Virus record (IMG/VR): IMGVR_UViG_3300025030_000429
Location: 1 to 22,757 of that record
Strand: one strand, 5' to 3'
Length of the DNA: 22,757 nucleotides
Source of the DNA: a virus
In this document: positions 1-8,493 of the stretch, piece after piece
Numbering within the stretch: position 1 is the first letter of the stretch
Layout: every line of letters begins with the position of its first letter
The notes under the pieces: model-generated
What the model saw: the letters and a program-made list of their open reading frames with translations, nothing else
Databases searched by the model: none
What the model was told of the DNA's origin: nothing
Translations under genes and position numbers: made by a program

Positions 1-66
1 CTCGGCGAGCGCGCGCCAGCGGAGCACGGCCGCGAGGGGCTTGACGGGCCGCTCCTCAGCGCTCAC
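1..66 (-). CDS. hypothetical protein, 5' end only (runs off left edge)
   Basis: A GTG at 66-64 sits in a GTGA overlap with the membrane protein stop, and the frame is open to the left edge. The 22 codons visible encode VSAEERPVKPLAAVLRWRAL and two more residues. This is too little to identify. The start position and junction match the style of the rest of the cluster, so it is probably a real gene. Confidence 0.45.
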   Translation of the reverse strand, partial: MSAEERPVKPLAAVLRWRALAE

Positions 67-416
67 GTCCCGCCTCCGCCCGCCGGCACGATCCTCAGGT
101 GCCCCTCTCGGCAGGGCGGGGCGGCCTCGAGACGGTCCAGTCGGTCACCCAGCGCGCCGAGCCGCGTCCGCTCGATCGCGGCCTCCTCGCGCGTCGTCGC
201 GTGCAGCGCGCGGTCCTCGGCGACCGCATCGACGACCTCGCCGAGCCGGTGGTGGACGCCGCGGACCTCGACGCCCAGCGCGCCGACCGTGGCCGCGAGC
301 ACGTCCACGCGTCGGACGAGCGCCACGAGCACGCCGCCGAGCCCGACGACGGCGGCCACGAGGGTGCTCCACCACACGGCGGGCGGGATGTCGAGGATCA
401 CGGGGGGCACCTCCAT
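63..416 (-). CDS. single-pass membrane coiled-coil protein, possible lysis-module member (117 aa)
   Basis: ATG 416 opens a 117-residue protein with no strong ribosome site. After a short N-terminus (MEVPPVILDIPPAVWW), residues about 14-34 are hydrophobic (STLVAAVVGLGGVLVALV) and end at an RR pair, indicating one membrane pass. The remainder is a charged heptad-like coiled coil to about residue 98, then a Gly-rich end. Proteins of this shape just after the tail genes are often holins or holin partners, but a single pass plus a long coiled coil also fits a structural or spanin-like role. Its stop overlaps the next start as GTGA, which supports coupling to whatever follows, perhaps an endolysin gene outside the window. 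Confidence 0.6.
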   Translation of the reverse strand: MEVPPVILDIPPAVWWSTLVAAVVGLGGVLVALVRRVDVLAATVGALGVEVRGVHHRLGEVVDAVAEDRALHATTREEAAIERTRLGALGDRLDRLEAAPPCREGHLRIVPAGGGGT

Positions 417-463
417 CTACGCTGTAGACACCGAGTAGGTTGCGTCGACGGGCACGCTCCTGG

Positions 464-1033
464 TCAGTCCAGATCGCCCGCGACGGCGATCTCCTCCTCG
501 GTGCAGGCGTCGCGGTACATCGTCAGCGTGCCCCCGACCGCGGCCTGCACGTCCTGCACGATCTCCCACTCCGTCGAGCCGTCGAGCCTTACGCCCGCGA
601 GCGCGAGGAGCGTGTTGTCGTGGTTCGCGAGCGCGTTGATCGTGAAGGCCGCCGTCGCTACGAGCGCGCCGCCCGTCGAGTAGACCCGGTAGCGCACGAT
701 CGCGCCGGGCACGTCCGATCCCGCGCGCAGCAGGAACCGCAGGTCCACGACGCCCGCGGGGGCCGGGCCGGTGATCGGGTAGTACCGAGCGATCTCCGCG
801 TAGGCCGGATTCGGATACTTCGTCCCAGCGATGACGAGCCCGGTGTTCGTTGAGCCGTCCCACCCGCGCCACTGCCGCGCCCAGTGCGACCGGCGGAAGC
901 GCCGCCCGCGGAGCCAGTGGACGTTCTCCACGAGGTCGCGGAACTGCCGCTCCTGCGCGTTCGCCCCCGAGTAGATCGTCGCCGGGATGTCCCGGAGGTG
1001 GTATCCCGTTTCGCCTGGGAGTGTCACGGCCAT
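464..1033 (-). CDS. putative tail-tip accessory protein (189 aa)
   Basis: ATG 1033 lies three bases after the previous stop. The 189-residue product begins MAVTLPGETGYHLRDIPATI. The first third is aromatic and basic (VHWLRGRRFRRSHWARQWRG), then a beta sandwich with GVVDLRFLLRAGSDVPGAIV, YRVYSTGGALVATAAFTINA and VRLDGSTEWEIVQDVQAAVG, finishing on an acidic tail. The layout resembles a small carbohydrate-binding or adaptor domain, but no specific family is recognised. As the last structural-looking gene before a membrane protein, it may belong to the tip or to host contact. 47 bases separate it from the next start. Confidence 0.58.
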   Translation of the reverse strand: MAVTLPGETGYHLRDIPATIYSGANAQERQFRDLVENVHWLRGRRFRRSHWARQWRGWDGSTNTGLVIAGTKYPNPAYAEIARYYPITGPAPAGVVDLRFLLRAGSDVPGAIVRYRVYSTGGALVATAAFTINALANHDNTLLALAGVRLDGSTEWEIVQDVQAAVGGTLTMYRDACTEEEIAVAGDLD

Positions 1034-1036
1034 GGG

Positions 1037-2500
1037 TCACGTCGGTCCGTGGACCGTCTCCCACGCGTAGACGCCGCCCGCGTAAAAGTCGGGGTAGTCG
1101 GCGTAGGTCCCCTCCTTGCGCGCCTCGATCGTGAGGAGCTGGCGGTAGGTCGCCGCCGTCCCCTTCGTCACGATCGGGATGTGCGTGAACATGACCCACG
1201 TCCCGCCCTCGACGCCGAGGAACCGACTCTCGACCGGGTACGCGCGCGCCTCGCCGATGTCCCACGCGCGCGGGAAGACGCCCGCGTCTCCGGGGCCGTT
1301 GACGCTATTCGTCGAGCCGAGTGCGCCGGCGATGTCCTGCGTCGTGATCCGCACGTCGGCGCGGGAGGCCACGTCCTGACCGAAGAGGCCGACCATCACG
1401 TGAATCCCAGGGTCGCTGCCGCTCTGGCTCAGCGTGATCTGGTACTCTGCGATCGTCGTGTACGCCGCGCCTACGCGGATGAACTGCGGCAGGATGAACG
1501 GGTCCTGAACCAATAGCCGCTTCGAACGGTAGAGCGTGTCGCACGCGCGGAGCATCGAGGAGATGGGCGACGCGCGGAACTTCTGGCGCTCGTAGCGCAC
1601 GATGTCCGGCATGAAGGCCGCGCTGTCCGCACTCGTGAGGTTGTCCTCGTAGACGGAAATCGACTCGAACTCGACGATGGGGCCGCGGGCCAACTCCCAG
1701 GAGTCACCCGCTCGCGGTTCGTTGTTCCACTCTCCGTCGATGATCAGCCCACCGACCGTGGCTCCCACCGTGGCCGCCTTCATCACGCGTCGCCACGGGA
1801 GTTGCTCGTCGCCGGCTGGACTCACGGTCCGAACGTAGTAATCCATCACGTCATACAGCCCGTCCGTAGTGGCCGCTACGCCGTCGATGGTCGAGAAGTC
1901 CTCCGATGTGTCTACGATCGCACGCGTAGCACCAGTGGAGTCCATGACGCCCGTCGAAAGGCCCGTGTTGTTGAGAACGGGCGTCATCGCCTCGCGGTGG
2001 GTCATCCACAGCCGCCACGTCTGCGCCTTTCCGCGGCGGATCGCGAACGTGTGCCGCGCGGACGCGAGCGCTGGATAAACAGCTTGCGCGCCGGTCCCGA
2101 GCACGGCGAGCACGCTCGCGTCGGTCACGTCGCCGGGCGGGGACGAGGAGGACCCCTGCCCGTCGACACCGGCCCACAGGTAGACCGTGATCCCGGCGGG
2201 CACCTCCGCGCGCACGCGCAGGGCTGCGCGGATCGCGTGCGGGCTTGCGTCCAACCGGATCGGTCCCGTGATCGGCTTCCACCTCGGGGCCGTCGACACG
2301 CGGTAGGCGAGGGCATCGTCTCTCGTGCCCGACAGCGGCCATGACTGTGCGAGCATCCGGCGGCCCGCCTTCGCGATGCAGTCGTTCAGATTGCGCGCGA
2401 CGAGCTTGCCTGTCAGCGCGTCGTACGCCTCGCCCTCGTCCGCGGCAGAGCCGTAGGCGTCGTCGTCGAGCGCGACGAAGGGACCGACCGTGACGCTCAC
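1037..2500 (-). CDS. putative tail-tip protein (487 aa)
   Basis: GTG 2500 begins the protein inside a GTGA overlap; the frame above is shadow of the hub-like gene. The 487-residue product starts VSVTVGPFVALDDDAYGS. It has a beta-rich N-terminal third with LRVRAEVPAGITVYLWAGVD, then RHTFAIRRGKAQTWRLWMTH, a region with DYYVRTVSPAGDEQLPWRRV that looks like a fibronectin-type or carbohydrate-binding sandwich, and a C-terminal part ending VYAWETVHGPT. Its place after the hub-like gene suggests a peripheral tip or receptor-contact protein. I see no enzyme motif and no collagen-like or trimeric stem repeat. Function inferred from position. Confidence 0.6.
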   Translation of the reverse strand: MSVTVGPFVALDDDAYGSAADEGEAYDALTGKLVARNLNDCIAKAGRRMLAQSWPLSGTRDDALAYRVSTAPRWKPITGPIRLDASPHAIRAALRVRAEVPAGITVYLWAGVDGQGSSSSPPGDVTDASVLAVLGTGAQAVYPALASARHTFAIRRGKAQTWRLWMTHREAMTPVLNNTGLSTGVMDSTGATRAIVDTSEDFSTIDGVAATTDGLYDVMDYYVRTVSPAGDEQLPWRRVMKAATVGATVGGLIIDGEWNNEPRAGDSWELARGPIVEFESISVYEDNLTSADSAAFMPDIVRYERQKFRASPISSMLRACDTLYRSKRLLVQDPFILPQFIRVGAAYTTIAEYQITLSQSGSDPGIHVMVGLFGQDVASRADVRITTQDIAGALGSTNSVNGPGDAGVFPRAWDIGEARAYPVESRFLGVEGGTWVMFTHIPIVTKGTAATYRQLLTIEARKEGTYADYPDFYAGGVYAWETVHGPT

Positions 2501-4998
2501 GACCCGTACCTCTTCGCCGCGACGGCCGTGCCGCCGAGCGTGTCGTCGGTGCCGGCGAGGTAGGCGTACTTCTGCTGGTTCGCGGTCGGGGTGCCCACGT
2601 CGTAGCGCGCGAGCACGATGCAGTCGCCGGCCGTCAGCGCGTAGGGCACGCCGCCGAGCGTCCACTGACCCGAGAGGCGGATCACGTCGCTCGCCCCGGT
2701 GGTGATGGAGATGACCGTCACAGCGTTGTCCGACAAGCGCGCGCGGCGGAGGCTCACCACCTGCACGTAGTCGCCGACCGCGAATCCCGCCGAGTCCCGC
2801 GCCGGCACCGTGCCCGTCGCGACGGTCGGCGTGAAGTCGTTGACGTTGATCGTCACGTCGTACTGCGGGCCAGCACCGACGATCGCATACGCGGTGATCG
2901 ACCCCGCCGGTCCGATGACCGGGCGCTTCCCGCCGAGATGCTCCCACGTCCCGTCTGTCACCCCGTCGAGCGGTCGCGGCCGGCGAGCCACAAGCCGCCA
3001 CGCGCCGTCGTCCGCGGCCGTGAGCCCGTAGGAGCCGCGGCGGTTCGGCACGCGCTCGTTGGGCAACTCCCACGTCGCCTTGGTGCCGAGCGGCAGGAGC
3101 GCCAGGTGCTCCGGGAGCGCCGTGGTGAGGCGCGGCGGCGGGGCCTCGTAGCGCGTCACGAGGTCTATCCCTCGGTCCTGGAGGAGAGCGAGCGCGAGCC
3201 CGTCGCCCGGGTCGAAGCCGTCGGCCTCCACGGTCACGCCGCGATCGCTTGACACGCGGCGCTCGCGCGCGACACGCGAGGCCACGTCGACGACCATCGG
3301 CGTGCCATCCGCGCGCGCGCCCGAGAACTCGATGCGGCCGATCTGCGCGTCGAGGCGCGGGTCGTAGCCCGGGAACTCGGCCGCGCCCCGGGTCCGCGCG
3401 GCGAGGTCCCCTGTTCCGTACGCCGCGACCGTCTCCACCTCGTACGCCGACTCGTCCACGCCGAGGTTGATCTGTCCGTCCGCGACGAAGAGGAAGAGCC
3501 CGCAGGGTTCGAGGATGTGCTCCTGGATCCACTTCGCCGCGTTGAAGGCGCGGCCGTCGGCTCCCATCACGAACCGATCGAGCGCGAGGCCCGCGAGCCG
3601 AGAGTCGTCGCGGATGGCCTCGAACGATGCGACGTTCACACGGTCGATCGGCACACCGAGCCCCATCTGCGGCGCGGGGAGCGTGTCGTAGGAGTACGAG
3701 CCGTCGTTGTTTCCGCCGCCCGCTGTCAGGTCGCTCGTGCCCGTCGACAGGAGGAGGTTGAGGAGGATGGTCGCGGGGTGACTCGACGGTGTGAAGATGC
3801 CGGTGCCGATGTTCCACGAGCCGAACCACTTGCGCGTCGCGCTGTCCGCCCACCGCGTCTCGTCACTGTCGGTCGGCCACACCTGCAACACGTCGTCGCC
3901 GGGCGCGAGCTCCTGCCTGGGCGTGCCGAACAACTCGCGGCGCAGCACGAGGAAGATCCGCAAGGGCACGAAACGCGCGACGAGTTGCACCTCGATCAGC
4001 TCATCGCCGCACTTGAGCACGCCGCGCGCGTTCGCAACGTCGGGCGGGAACGGCGGGTCGTCATGCCCGCTCGTCACGTGGAGAAACCCGCCCGCGTCGA
4101 CCGCGCCGAACACGGACACCGGGTTCCGCACGTCACGAAGCAGGCTGAACGCCGTGATGCGCCGGCCGCTCTGTCCCAATGCGATCCGGCGCTCCATGGG
4201 GCCGGTGATCGTGCCCGTGAAGAGCGACCGTCCGATCTCGCCGTCGAGCCGCGCGAGGTCCGACCGCGCGCGGATGACCCACGTCCCCGGCGCTCCTGCG
4301 TCGAGCCGGTACTCGATCGAGTCGATCGGCCCCGACCACAGCTCGTCCACGTTCGCGGCCGTCGCGGGGTCGAGGTCGTAGTCGCCGCGGTAGACGATGA
4401 GCCTGCGGCCCGTCCAGAACGGCGGGCGCGTGAAGACCGCATCATCGTGGTACTCGGTCCCGTCGCTCGCGGGGTGGTCGGTTTCGATCGTGCCGAACGC
4501 GCCGCGCGTCGTGACGTTCCAGGTCGTGCCGGCCGCGAGCGTCCCGAGCACGATCGCCTCGCGGCCGATCCAGAGCACGTCGTGTTGCGCGAGCCCCGTG
4601 TTGCTCGCCACGTCGATCGTGGTGTCGCCGGTCATGAAGTCGGCGTCGATGGACGTGTGAGCCGCGGGCGGGTACGAGAAGAGGTAGGCGAACGAGTCGA
4701 TCGTGCTGCCGGTGACGAACGTCTCGCCGCGAAGCTCCGTCAACTCGACGGTGATCGCGCCGAGCCGGGTCGCCCCGGTCACGAGGTCGATCGACTCGTC
4801 GATGCCCGCGGGTACCGAGTGGAGCACGTCCACCGCGCGAGCGCTCGCCCATGTCGGGTTGACGCGCGTCGCGAAGAAGTCCCACGTTGGGTCACCGCCC
4901 GGCGCGGCCCCCGCGTCGAAGCGCCCAGGCAGCCCCTCGAGGCGCACGAGCGTGATCGGCCGGTTGCCGCGCAGGGCGATGGTCGTCGCGAGCGTCAC
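2497..4998 (-). CDS. large tail-tip / baseplate-hub-like protein (833 aa)
   Basis: It starts at GTG 4998 within a GTGA overlap. The 833-residue product opens with TTIALRGNRPITLVRLEGLP and is beta-rich throughout. Notable blocks are TTIDVASNTGLAQHDVLWIG followed by TTRGAFGTIETDHPASDGTE, a surface-like turn pattern that I have seen in tail proteins of environmental phages. Later come AKWIQEHILEPCGLFLFVAD and the C-terminal TGTVPARDSAGFAVGDYVQV. Size, position after the distal-tail-like gene and the WIQEHILEP...F...DG hub-like segment fit the tail hub that anchors the tip. No carbohydrate-cleaving motif is visible. Family assignment is not secure. Confidence 0.62.
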   Translation of the reverse strand: MTLATTIALRGNRPITLVRLEGLPGRFDAGAAPGGDPTWDFFATRVNPTWASARAVDVLHSVPAGIDESIDLVTGATRLGAITVELTELRGETFVTGSTIDSFAYLFSYPPAAHTSIDADFMTGDTTIDVASNTGLAQHDVLWIGREAIVLGTLAAGTTWNVTTRGAFGTIETDHPASDGTEYHDDAVFTRPPFWTGRRLIVYRGDYDLDPATAANVDELWSGPIDSIEYRLDAGAPGTWVIRARSDLARLDGEIGRSLFTGTITGPMERRIALGQSGRRITAFSLLRDVRNPVSVFGAVDAGGFLHVTSGHDDPPFPPDVANARGVLKCGDELIEVQLVARFVPLRIFLVLRRELFGTPRQELAPGDDVLQVWPTDSDETRWADSATRKWFGSWNIGTGIFTPSSHPATILLNLLLSTGTSDLTAGGGNNDGSYSYDTLPAPQMGLGVPIDRVNVASFEAIRDDSRLAGLALDRFVMGADGRAFNAAKWIQEHILEPCGLFLFVADGQINLGVDESAYEVETVAAYGTGDLAARTRGAAEFPGYDPRLDAQIGRIEFSGARADGTPMVVDVASRVARERRVSSDRGVTVEADGFDPGDGLALALLQDRGIDLVTRYEAPPPRLTTALPEHLALLPLGTKATWELPNERVPNRRGSYGLTAADDGAWRLVARRPRPLDGVTDGTWEHLGGKRPVIGPAGSITAYAIVGAGPQYDVTINVNDFTPTVATGTVPARDSAGFAVGDYVQVVSLRRARLSDNAVTVISITTGASDVIRLSGQWTLGGVPYALTAGDCIVLARYDVGTPTANQQKYAYLAGTDDTLGGTAVAAKRYGS

Positions 4999-5798
4999 AC
5001 GTAGAGCCTCAGCGGTAGCCGCGCCTCGTAGAGGAACACGGCCGGGTACTGGAGGCGCGTCGCGCCGCCGCTCGCGCCGCCGATCACAGAGTCGTCAACG
5101 AGCCGCTCGATCCACGTCGGGTCCGCGATTGCGGCACGCACGTACGAGGTTGAGGTCACGTCCGAGTAGAAGCGGAAGTCCGCGACCGCCGCGGGGTCAG
5201 CCCACAAGGCTTGCAGCGCCTCGTTCGTGTAGCCCGCCTCGCCCGTGCGGATCTTGCCGAGCGGCAGGTGCTCCACGGAGGCGTGATGGGTCGTGTGCAC
5301 CGCGAGCTCGTGGACGCGCACGCGCCCGGACACGGCGACGGACGCCGCGCCGACGCGCTCCACGAGCGCGCCCTCGTAGCTTTTGAGGTAGCGCTCCGGA
5401 TACCAGCCCGACTCGTGCTGCACGTCGCCGGCCATCGACGCGACCGTGGCGCGGTCGCTCGTGAAGCCCATCTCCACGCCGAACGGTGCGCCGACCGGAG
5501 TCGTCGCCCACAGGATCGTGAAGGTGCCGACCGCGCGCGAGATCGTGATCGTGCCCGTCGTCGAGACGACGGCCGAGAAGTTCGCCGCGCCGCCCCCGGC
5601 GACGCACGCCGCGTTCAGCCGCGTCACCACCTCGGCGAGCAAGTCGGAGGCGGTCCCGTCGCCCGACACGTACCAGTCGCCAGCCGTGATCGTGGCGTCC
5701 TGCGCCCCGCCCATGTCCGAGGCGGTCAGGCGGATCGTGTCGTTGACGCCCGTCTCCACCGTGATCGGCCACAGCAGGCGGGGTCGCGTGAGTGCCAT
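4995..5798 (-). CDS. putative tail-tip protein, distal-tail-like position (267 aa)
   Basis: ATG 5798 has GAGGAGGAG immediately upstream. The product is 267 residues. The N-terminal half is Thr/Gly/Ala-rich beta sequence (TRPRLLWPITVETGVNDTIR, GDWYVSGDGTASD). Then comes ESGWYPERYLKSYEGALVER, and a C-terminal half with DFRFYSDVTSTSYVRAAI, LQYPAVFLYEARLPLRLYV. The closing tyrosine-rich strand resembles ends of tail-tip or distal tail proteins that attach to the tube. Its stop is overlapped by the next start as GTGA. Being first after the tape measure and its satellite gene, it is the best candidate for the distal tail component. No diagnostic motif is seen. Confidence 0.6.
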   Translation of the reverse strand: MALTRPRLLWPITVETGVNDTIRLTASDMGGAQDATITAGDWYVSGDGTASDLLAEVVTRLNAACVAGGGAANFSAVVSTTGTITISRAVGTFTILWATTPVGAPFGVEMGFTSDRATVASMAGDVQHESGWYPERYLKSYEGALVERVGAASVAVSGRVRVHELAVHTTHHASVEHLPLGKIRTGEAGYTNEALQALWADPAAVADFRFYSDVTSTSYVRAAIADPTWIERLVDDSVIGGASGGATRLQYPAVFLYEARLPLRLYV

Positions 5799-5808
5799 CG
5801 GCTCCTCC

Positions 5809-6021
5809 TCACTCGACGACGCGGCCGGAGCCGCGGCAGGCGACGCGGGACAAGTCGGCGTGCTCCCGCGTCGGCGCTCGGTGCCAGTCGAGCCGCGTGA
5901 CGCGCGTCAGGAACACGTAGCGCGCGAACACCTCGGAGCCGCACACCGAGCATCGCGTGAGGTGCGGCACCCGCGCTCGGCGCATGCGACCACTCGGCGC
6001 GATGGTCGCGCTCCACGTCAC
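5809..6021 (-). CDS. zinc-ribbon-like small protein after the tape measure (70 aa)
   Basis: The frame begins at GTG 6021, inside a GTGA overlap with the tape measure stop. Its 70 residues contain RCSVCGSEVFARYVFLTRV (C24, C27), then H47, H54 and C62. The C-X2-C knuckle followed by a His/Cys pair suggests zinc binding. Small genes between tape measure and tail tip are common in long-tailed phages, though I do not recognise this family. The overlapping frame ending at 5726 is Arg-rich shadow. The next gene starts 11 bases after its stop. Role unknown; a tail-tip assembly factor is possible from position. Confidence 0.5.
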   Translation of the reverse strand: MTWSATIAPSGRMRRARVPHLTRCSVCGSEVFARYVFLTRVTRLDWHRAPTREHADLSRVACRGSGRVVE

Positions 6022-7628
6022 GCGGCTCGCCTCGAGCGGTAGCCGAGCGACGCGGCGCGGTCGACGCCCTCCGCGACCGCCAGCGCGATCTCGTCGCGCG
6101 TGGCGAGCGCGCCTTGCACCGTGACGGACACGTTCACCGCCGCGCCCGCGCCGCCTTCGCCCGGTCGCCGGACGCCCGTCGTGCGCTCAACGGAGCCTGT
6201 GAGCGGCCCGCGCGCGGCCCCACCGCCGGCCGTGTTCGCGCCCTGCGAGATGAGCGCCGCCGCGCCCTTCAAGGCGCCGCCGAACGCGATGAGGGCCACG
6301 CCCGCGGCGGCGGCGGCGCCACCGGACAGCGAGAAAAATGGGATGGCCGTCAGGAGCGCCGCCGAGAGCAGACCGAACGTTCCGAGCTGGATCGCCATGG
6401 AGCCGACCATCGACAGGAAGTTTGCGAGCGTCGCCTTGCCGCCGCGGTCGCTGCCCGACACGAGGTCCTCGAAGAACCCGCCCATCACGTTGGCCGACCC
6501 GGACACGAAGTCGGCGAGCAAGTCGGACCGCGCCTGGAACCCGGACTCCTCGATCGCGTAGAGCCGGTCCTGGTACGCGGCCTCGCCGTCGATCAGGCGG
6601 TTCCGAGATGCCACCTCTGCGGCCTCGCGCGCGTGGCGGCGCTCCGTCTCGCGCGTCTCGGGAGCGGGTCCCTGCGCCTCGCCGATCACGCCCGCGGCGG
6701 AGAGGTCTCCCGGGGCCCCCGTCTCCTCCAGGAGCTTCGAGATCGAGCCGGCCCCGCCGCCCGCGACCGCGAGGAGGTCCGTCACCTCGCCCCGCACTGC
6801 TCGAATCGACGCGCCGTGGAACGTCCACGCGCGCGTCGCCTCCGCGAGCGGCGGCACTTGCGCTTCGAGCGCTGCCGCGAGCCGGTTGAACTCGTCGCGG
6901 GTCGTGACCCCCGCCTCATGATCGGCCACGAGCGCGGCGCGCTGGCGCTCGAGCACCGCGATCTCCTCCTCCGTCTGCACGCCGAGCTTCTCGGCCATGA
7001 TCCCGGAGGCGGTCATCGACCGGCCGAACGACTCGATGTCCCCGCCCGCGTTCGACACCGCGCGCGAGAGGCGCAGGACGCGCGTCTCCATCGATGTGGT
7101 GAACTCGCCCGTCCGCACGAATTCCTCGCCGAGCTTCTTCGTCTCGGCCGCGACGCGCTCCGGCGTGAGCGCGGTCAGCGCGCGTTGGAGCTTGTCCGTG
7201 TGGTCAATCAGGTCGCGAGACGCGTGCTGCGCGTCGCGGTAGGCGCCGACCGCCTTGATCGTGCCCGCCACGAGCGCCGTGAGCGCCGCGAGCGCCAGGA
7301 CGATCGGGTTCATGGCGAGTGCGAGAAGCTGCGCCCCGAGGGCCTTCACGCCGCCAGCGACCGACGCGAGAAGCGGGGCGAGCGACATCAGCGCGCCCGC
7401 CACGTTGCCGCTCATCGCCGCGCCCAACGTGTGAGACACCCCGTTCGCGATCAGCATGCTCTTGGCCATGCCGTCGAGCTGCTGGCCGAACGCCTTGGCC
7501 GCCTGCCCCGTCTGCGCCGCGGCCTTGCCGGTCGCGCCGAGCGCGGCCGAGGCGCTCGCCGCCACGGCCGGGACGTTCGTGGTCGCGGTAATGCCGATCG
7601 TCACCGAGCCCGCGCTCAGATCGGCCAT
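6018..7628 (-). CDS. tail tape measure protein (536 aa)
   Basis: Start ATG 7628 follows the chaperone extension closely, with GAGAGGTGA just upstream. The 536-residue product has an Ala-rich helical N-terminus and a hydrophobic region at about residues 76-128 (SLAPLLASVAGGV, NPIVLALAALTALVAGTI). A charged coiled-coil middle runs from about 130 to 370, and a second hydrophobic stretch from 403 to 462 includes LLSAALLTAIPFFSLSGG. It ends VNVSVTVQGALATRDEIALA, a common tape measure ending. These proteins set tail length and enter the host envelope during ejection. At roughly 0.15 nm per residue the tail would be about 80 nm, an upper estimate. The small size and lack of a lytic domain are notable. 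The stop overlaps the next start as GTGA. Confidence 0.85.
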   Translation of the reverse strand: MADLSAGSVTIGITATTNVPAVAASASAALGATGKAAAQTGQAAKAFGQQLDGMAKSMLIANGVSHTLGAAMSGNVAGALMSLAPLLASVAGGVKALGAQLLALAMNPIVLALAALTALVAGTIKAVGAYRDAQHASRDLIDHTDKLQRALTALTPERVAAETKKLGEEFVRTGEFTTSMETRVLRLSRAVSNAGGDIESFGRSMTASGIMAEKLGVQTEEEIAVLERQRAALVADHEAGVTTRDEFNRLAAALEAQVPPLAEATRAWTFHGASIRAVRGEVTDLLAVAGGGAGSISKLLEETGAPGDLSAAGVIGEAQGPAPETRETERRHAREAAEVASRNRLIDGEAAYQDRLYAIEESGFQARSDLLADFVSGSANVMGGFFEDLVSGSDRGGKATLANFLSMVGSMAIQLGTFGLLSAALLTAIPFFSLSGGAAAAAGVALIAFGGALKGAAALISQGANTAGGGAARGPLTGSVERTTGVRRPGEGGAGAAVNVSVTVQGALATRDEIALAVAEGVDRAASLGYRSRRAA

Positions 7629-7632
7629 GGTG

Positions 7633-8085
7633 TCACCTCTCGTGCGGCGCGGGGCCGCCCTTCACCGTCGCGAACGACAGCCCGCCGGCCGCCTGAGACC
7701 GCATCTCGGCCGACCGCTCGCGCGCCTCGATGACTTCGAGCCGCTCCCACACGCCGCAGACGACATCGAGCGCGTCGAGCGTCTTCGCGTCCTGGTCCGT
7801 CGAGCCGCCCGCGCTCGGCAGGAGTCCGTGCAAGCGCAGGTAGCGCGCCGGCCGGAGCATCGACCGCGCCCACTCGGCCGCGTCGTGAACGAGTCGCGGG
7901 CACGTCGTGAGGTCGAGCGCGTCGGTCACGCCTTCGAGCCCGATCGCGACCGGCACCAGCCCGGGCACGGGACACGACCGCTCCGCCTGCGTCTCCTCCG
8001 GGCACGTCGAGCACTCGTAGCGCCGCCGCCGCGGCCCGTTCTCGGAGCCGAGACACCACGCGACCTCGGCGGCGCACGTCAGTCC
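7633..8085 (-). CDS. likely -1 frameshift extension of the tail chaperone (T-like segment)
   Basis: Protein-like sequence in the -1 frame relative to the chaperone begins around its stop, at about GLTCAAEVAWCLGSEN, and continues to the stop at 7633. It then contains YECSTCPEETQAERSC, CPRLVHDAAEWARSM, LDVVCGVWERLEVIEARE. No ATG, GTG or TTG lies near its beginning; the only upstream starts are deep in shadow sequence, and a CTG at 8082 is the sole nearby alternative. A -1 shift, as in lambda G-T, is the simplest explanation and would give a fused protein of about 275 residues. No classical slippery heptamer is visible in the overlap. The cysteine-rich segment could bind zinc. The exact fusion point is unknown. 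Confidence 0.5.
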   Translation of the reverse strand, partial: GLTCAAEVAWCLGSENGPRRRRYECSTCPEETQAERSCPVPGLVPVAIGLEGVTDALDLTTCPRLVHDAAEWARSMLRPARYLRLHGLLPSAGGSTDQDAKTLDALDVVCGVWERLEVIEARERSAEMRSQAAGGLSFATVKGGPAPHER

Positions 8086-8462
8086 CGCGCTTCGTCCTCC
8101 GTGAGACCGGAGTCGCGGATGATGGCCGCGGCGAGCTCGTCGACGAGCGTGAAGCCCATCTCCTCGCGGAAGAACCTGCGACGGTTTGCGAGCCCGGACG
8201 GGTACTCGACGGGATGGCCCGCTCGCGTGAGGCACCGGACCGTCACGATCGCACGCGCGCAGATGCCGGCCGCGTAGGCGTGCGGGTCCGGCTCGGGGAG
8301 CCCGCGCGGGCGGACGGTCGACTCCTCGTGCGCCTCGGAGCGCATCGCGTGCGTGAGGCGCTCGTAGCACCACACGGTTCGCGACGGGTGTTCCGGGGGC
8401 AGGGGTCGGTCCTCCGCGAGCATGTACTCGCGGAGCTTGTCGAGAGGCTTGAGGTCGGGCAT
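8079..8462 (-). CDS. tail assembly chaperone (G-like, 127 aa)
   Basis: ATG 8462 follows the tube gene after 31 bases, with GGAG nine bases upstream. The product is 127 residues and begins MPDLKPLDKLREYMLAEDRP. It has HPSRTVWCYERLTHAMRSEA and FFREEMGFTLVDELAAAIIR and ends TEDEARD, a mostly helical acidic protein. Lambda-like phages carry a G gene at this point, between tube and tape measure, whose product (with a longer G-T form) keeps the tape measure soluble during assembly. The overlapping open frame on the -1 side downstream fits that scheme. Sequence identity to lambda G is not visible, so the assignment is from gene order, size and frame architecture. Confidence 0.65.
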   Translation of the reverse strand: MPDLKPLDKLREYMLAEDRPLPPEHPSRTVWCYERLTHAMRSEAHEESTVRPRGLPEPDPHAYAAGICARAIVTVRCLTRAGHPVEYPSGLANRRRFFREEMGFTLVDELAAAIIRDSGLTEDEARD

Positions 8463-8493
8463 GGCGTCGTCTCCGGCGACGGGGGGCGGGATG

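Noticed and set aside
2501-3853. N-terminal extension of the 487-residue tail-tip gene up to 3853
   Set aside because: The extension is a shadow of the 833-residue gene, and a GTG at 2500 in a GTGA overlap gives a start consistent with the other junctions.
3517-5004. A 495-residue plus-strand open frame opposite the 833-residue tail gene
   Set aside because: Same shadow pattern: strongly biased Arg/Val/Glu/Asp composition, no recognisable motif, and the minus-strand frame reads as structured protein across the same bases.
6114-7733. A 539-residue plus-strand open frame opposite the tape measure gene
   Set aside because: Antisense shadow: His/Arg/Glu-rich with no hydrophobic core, while the minus strand carries typical tape measure features.
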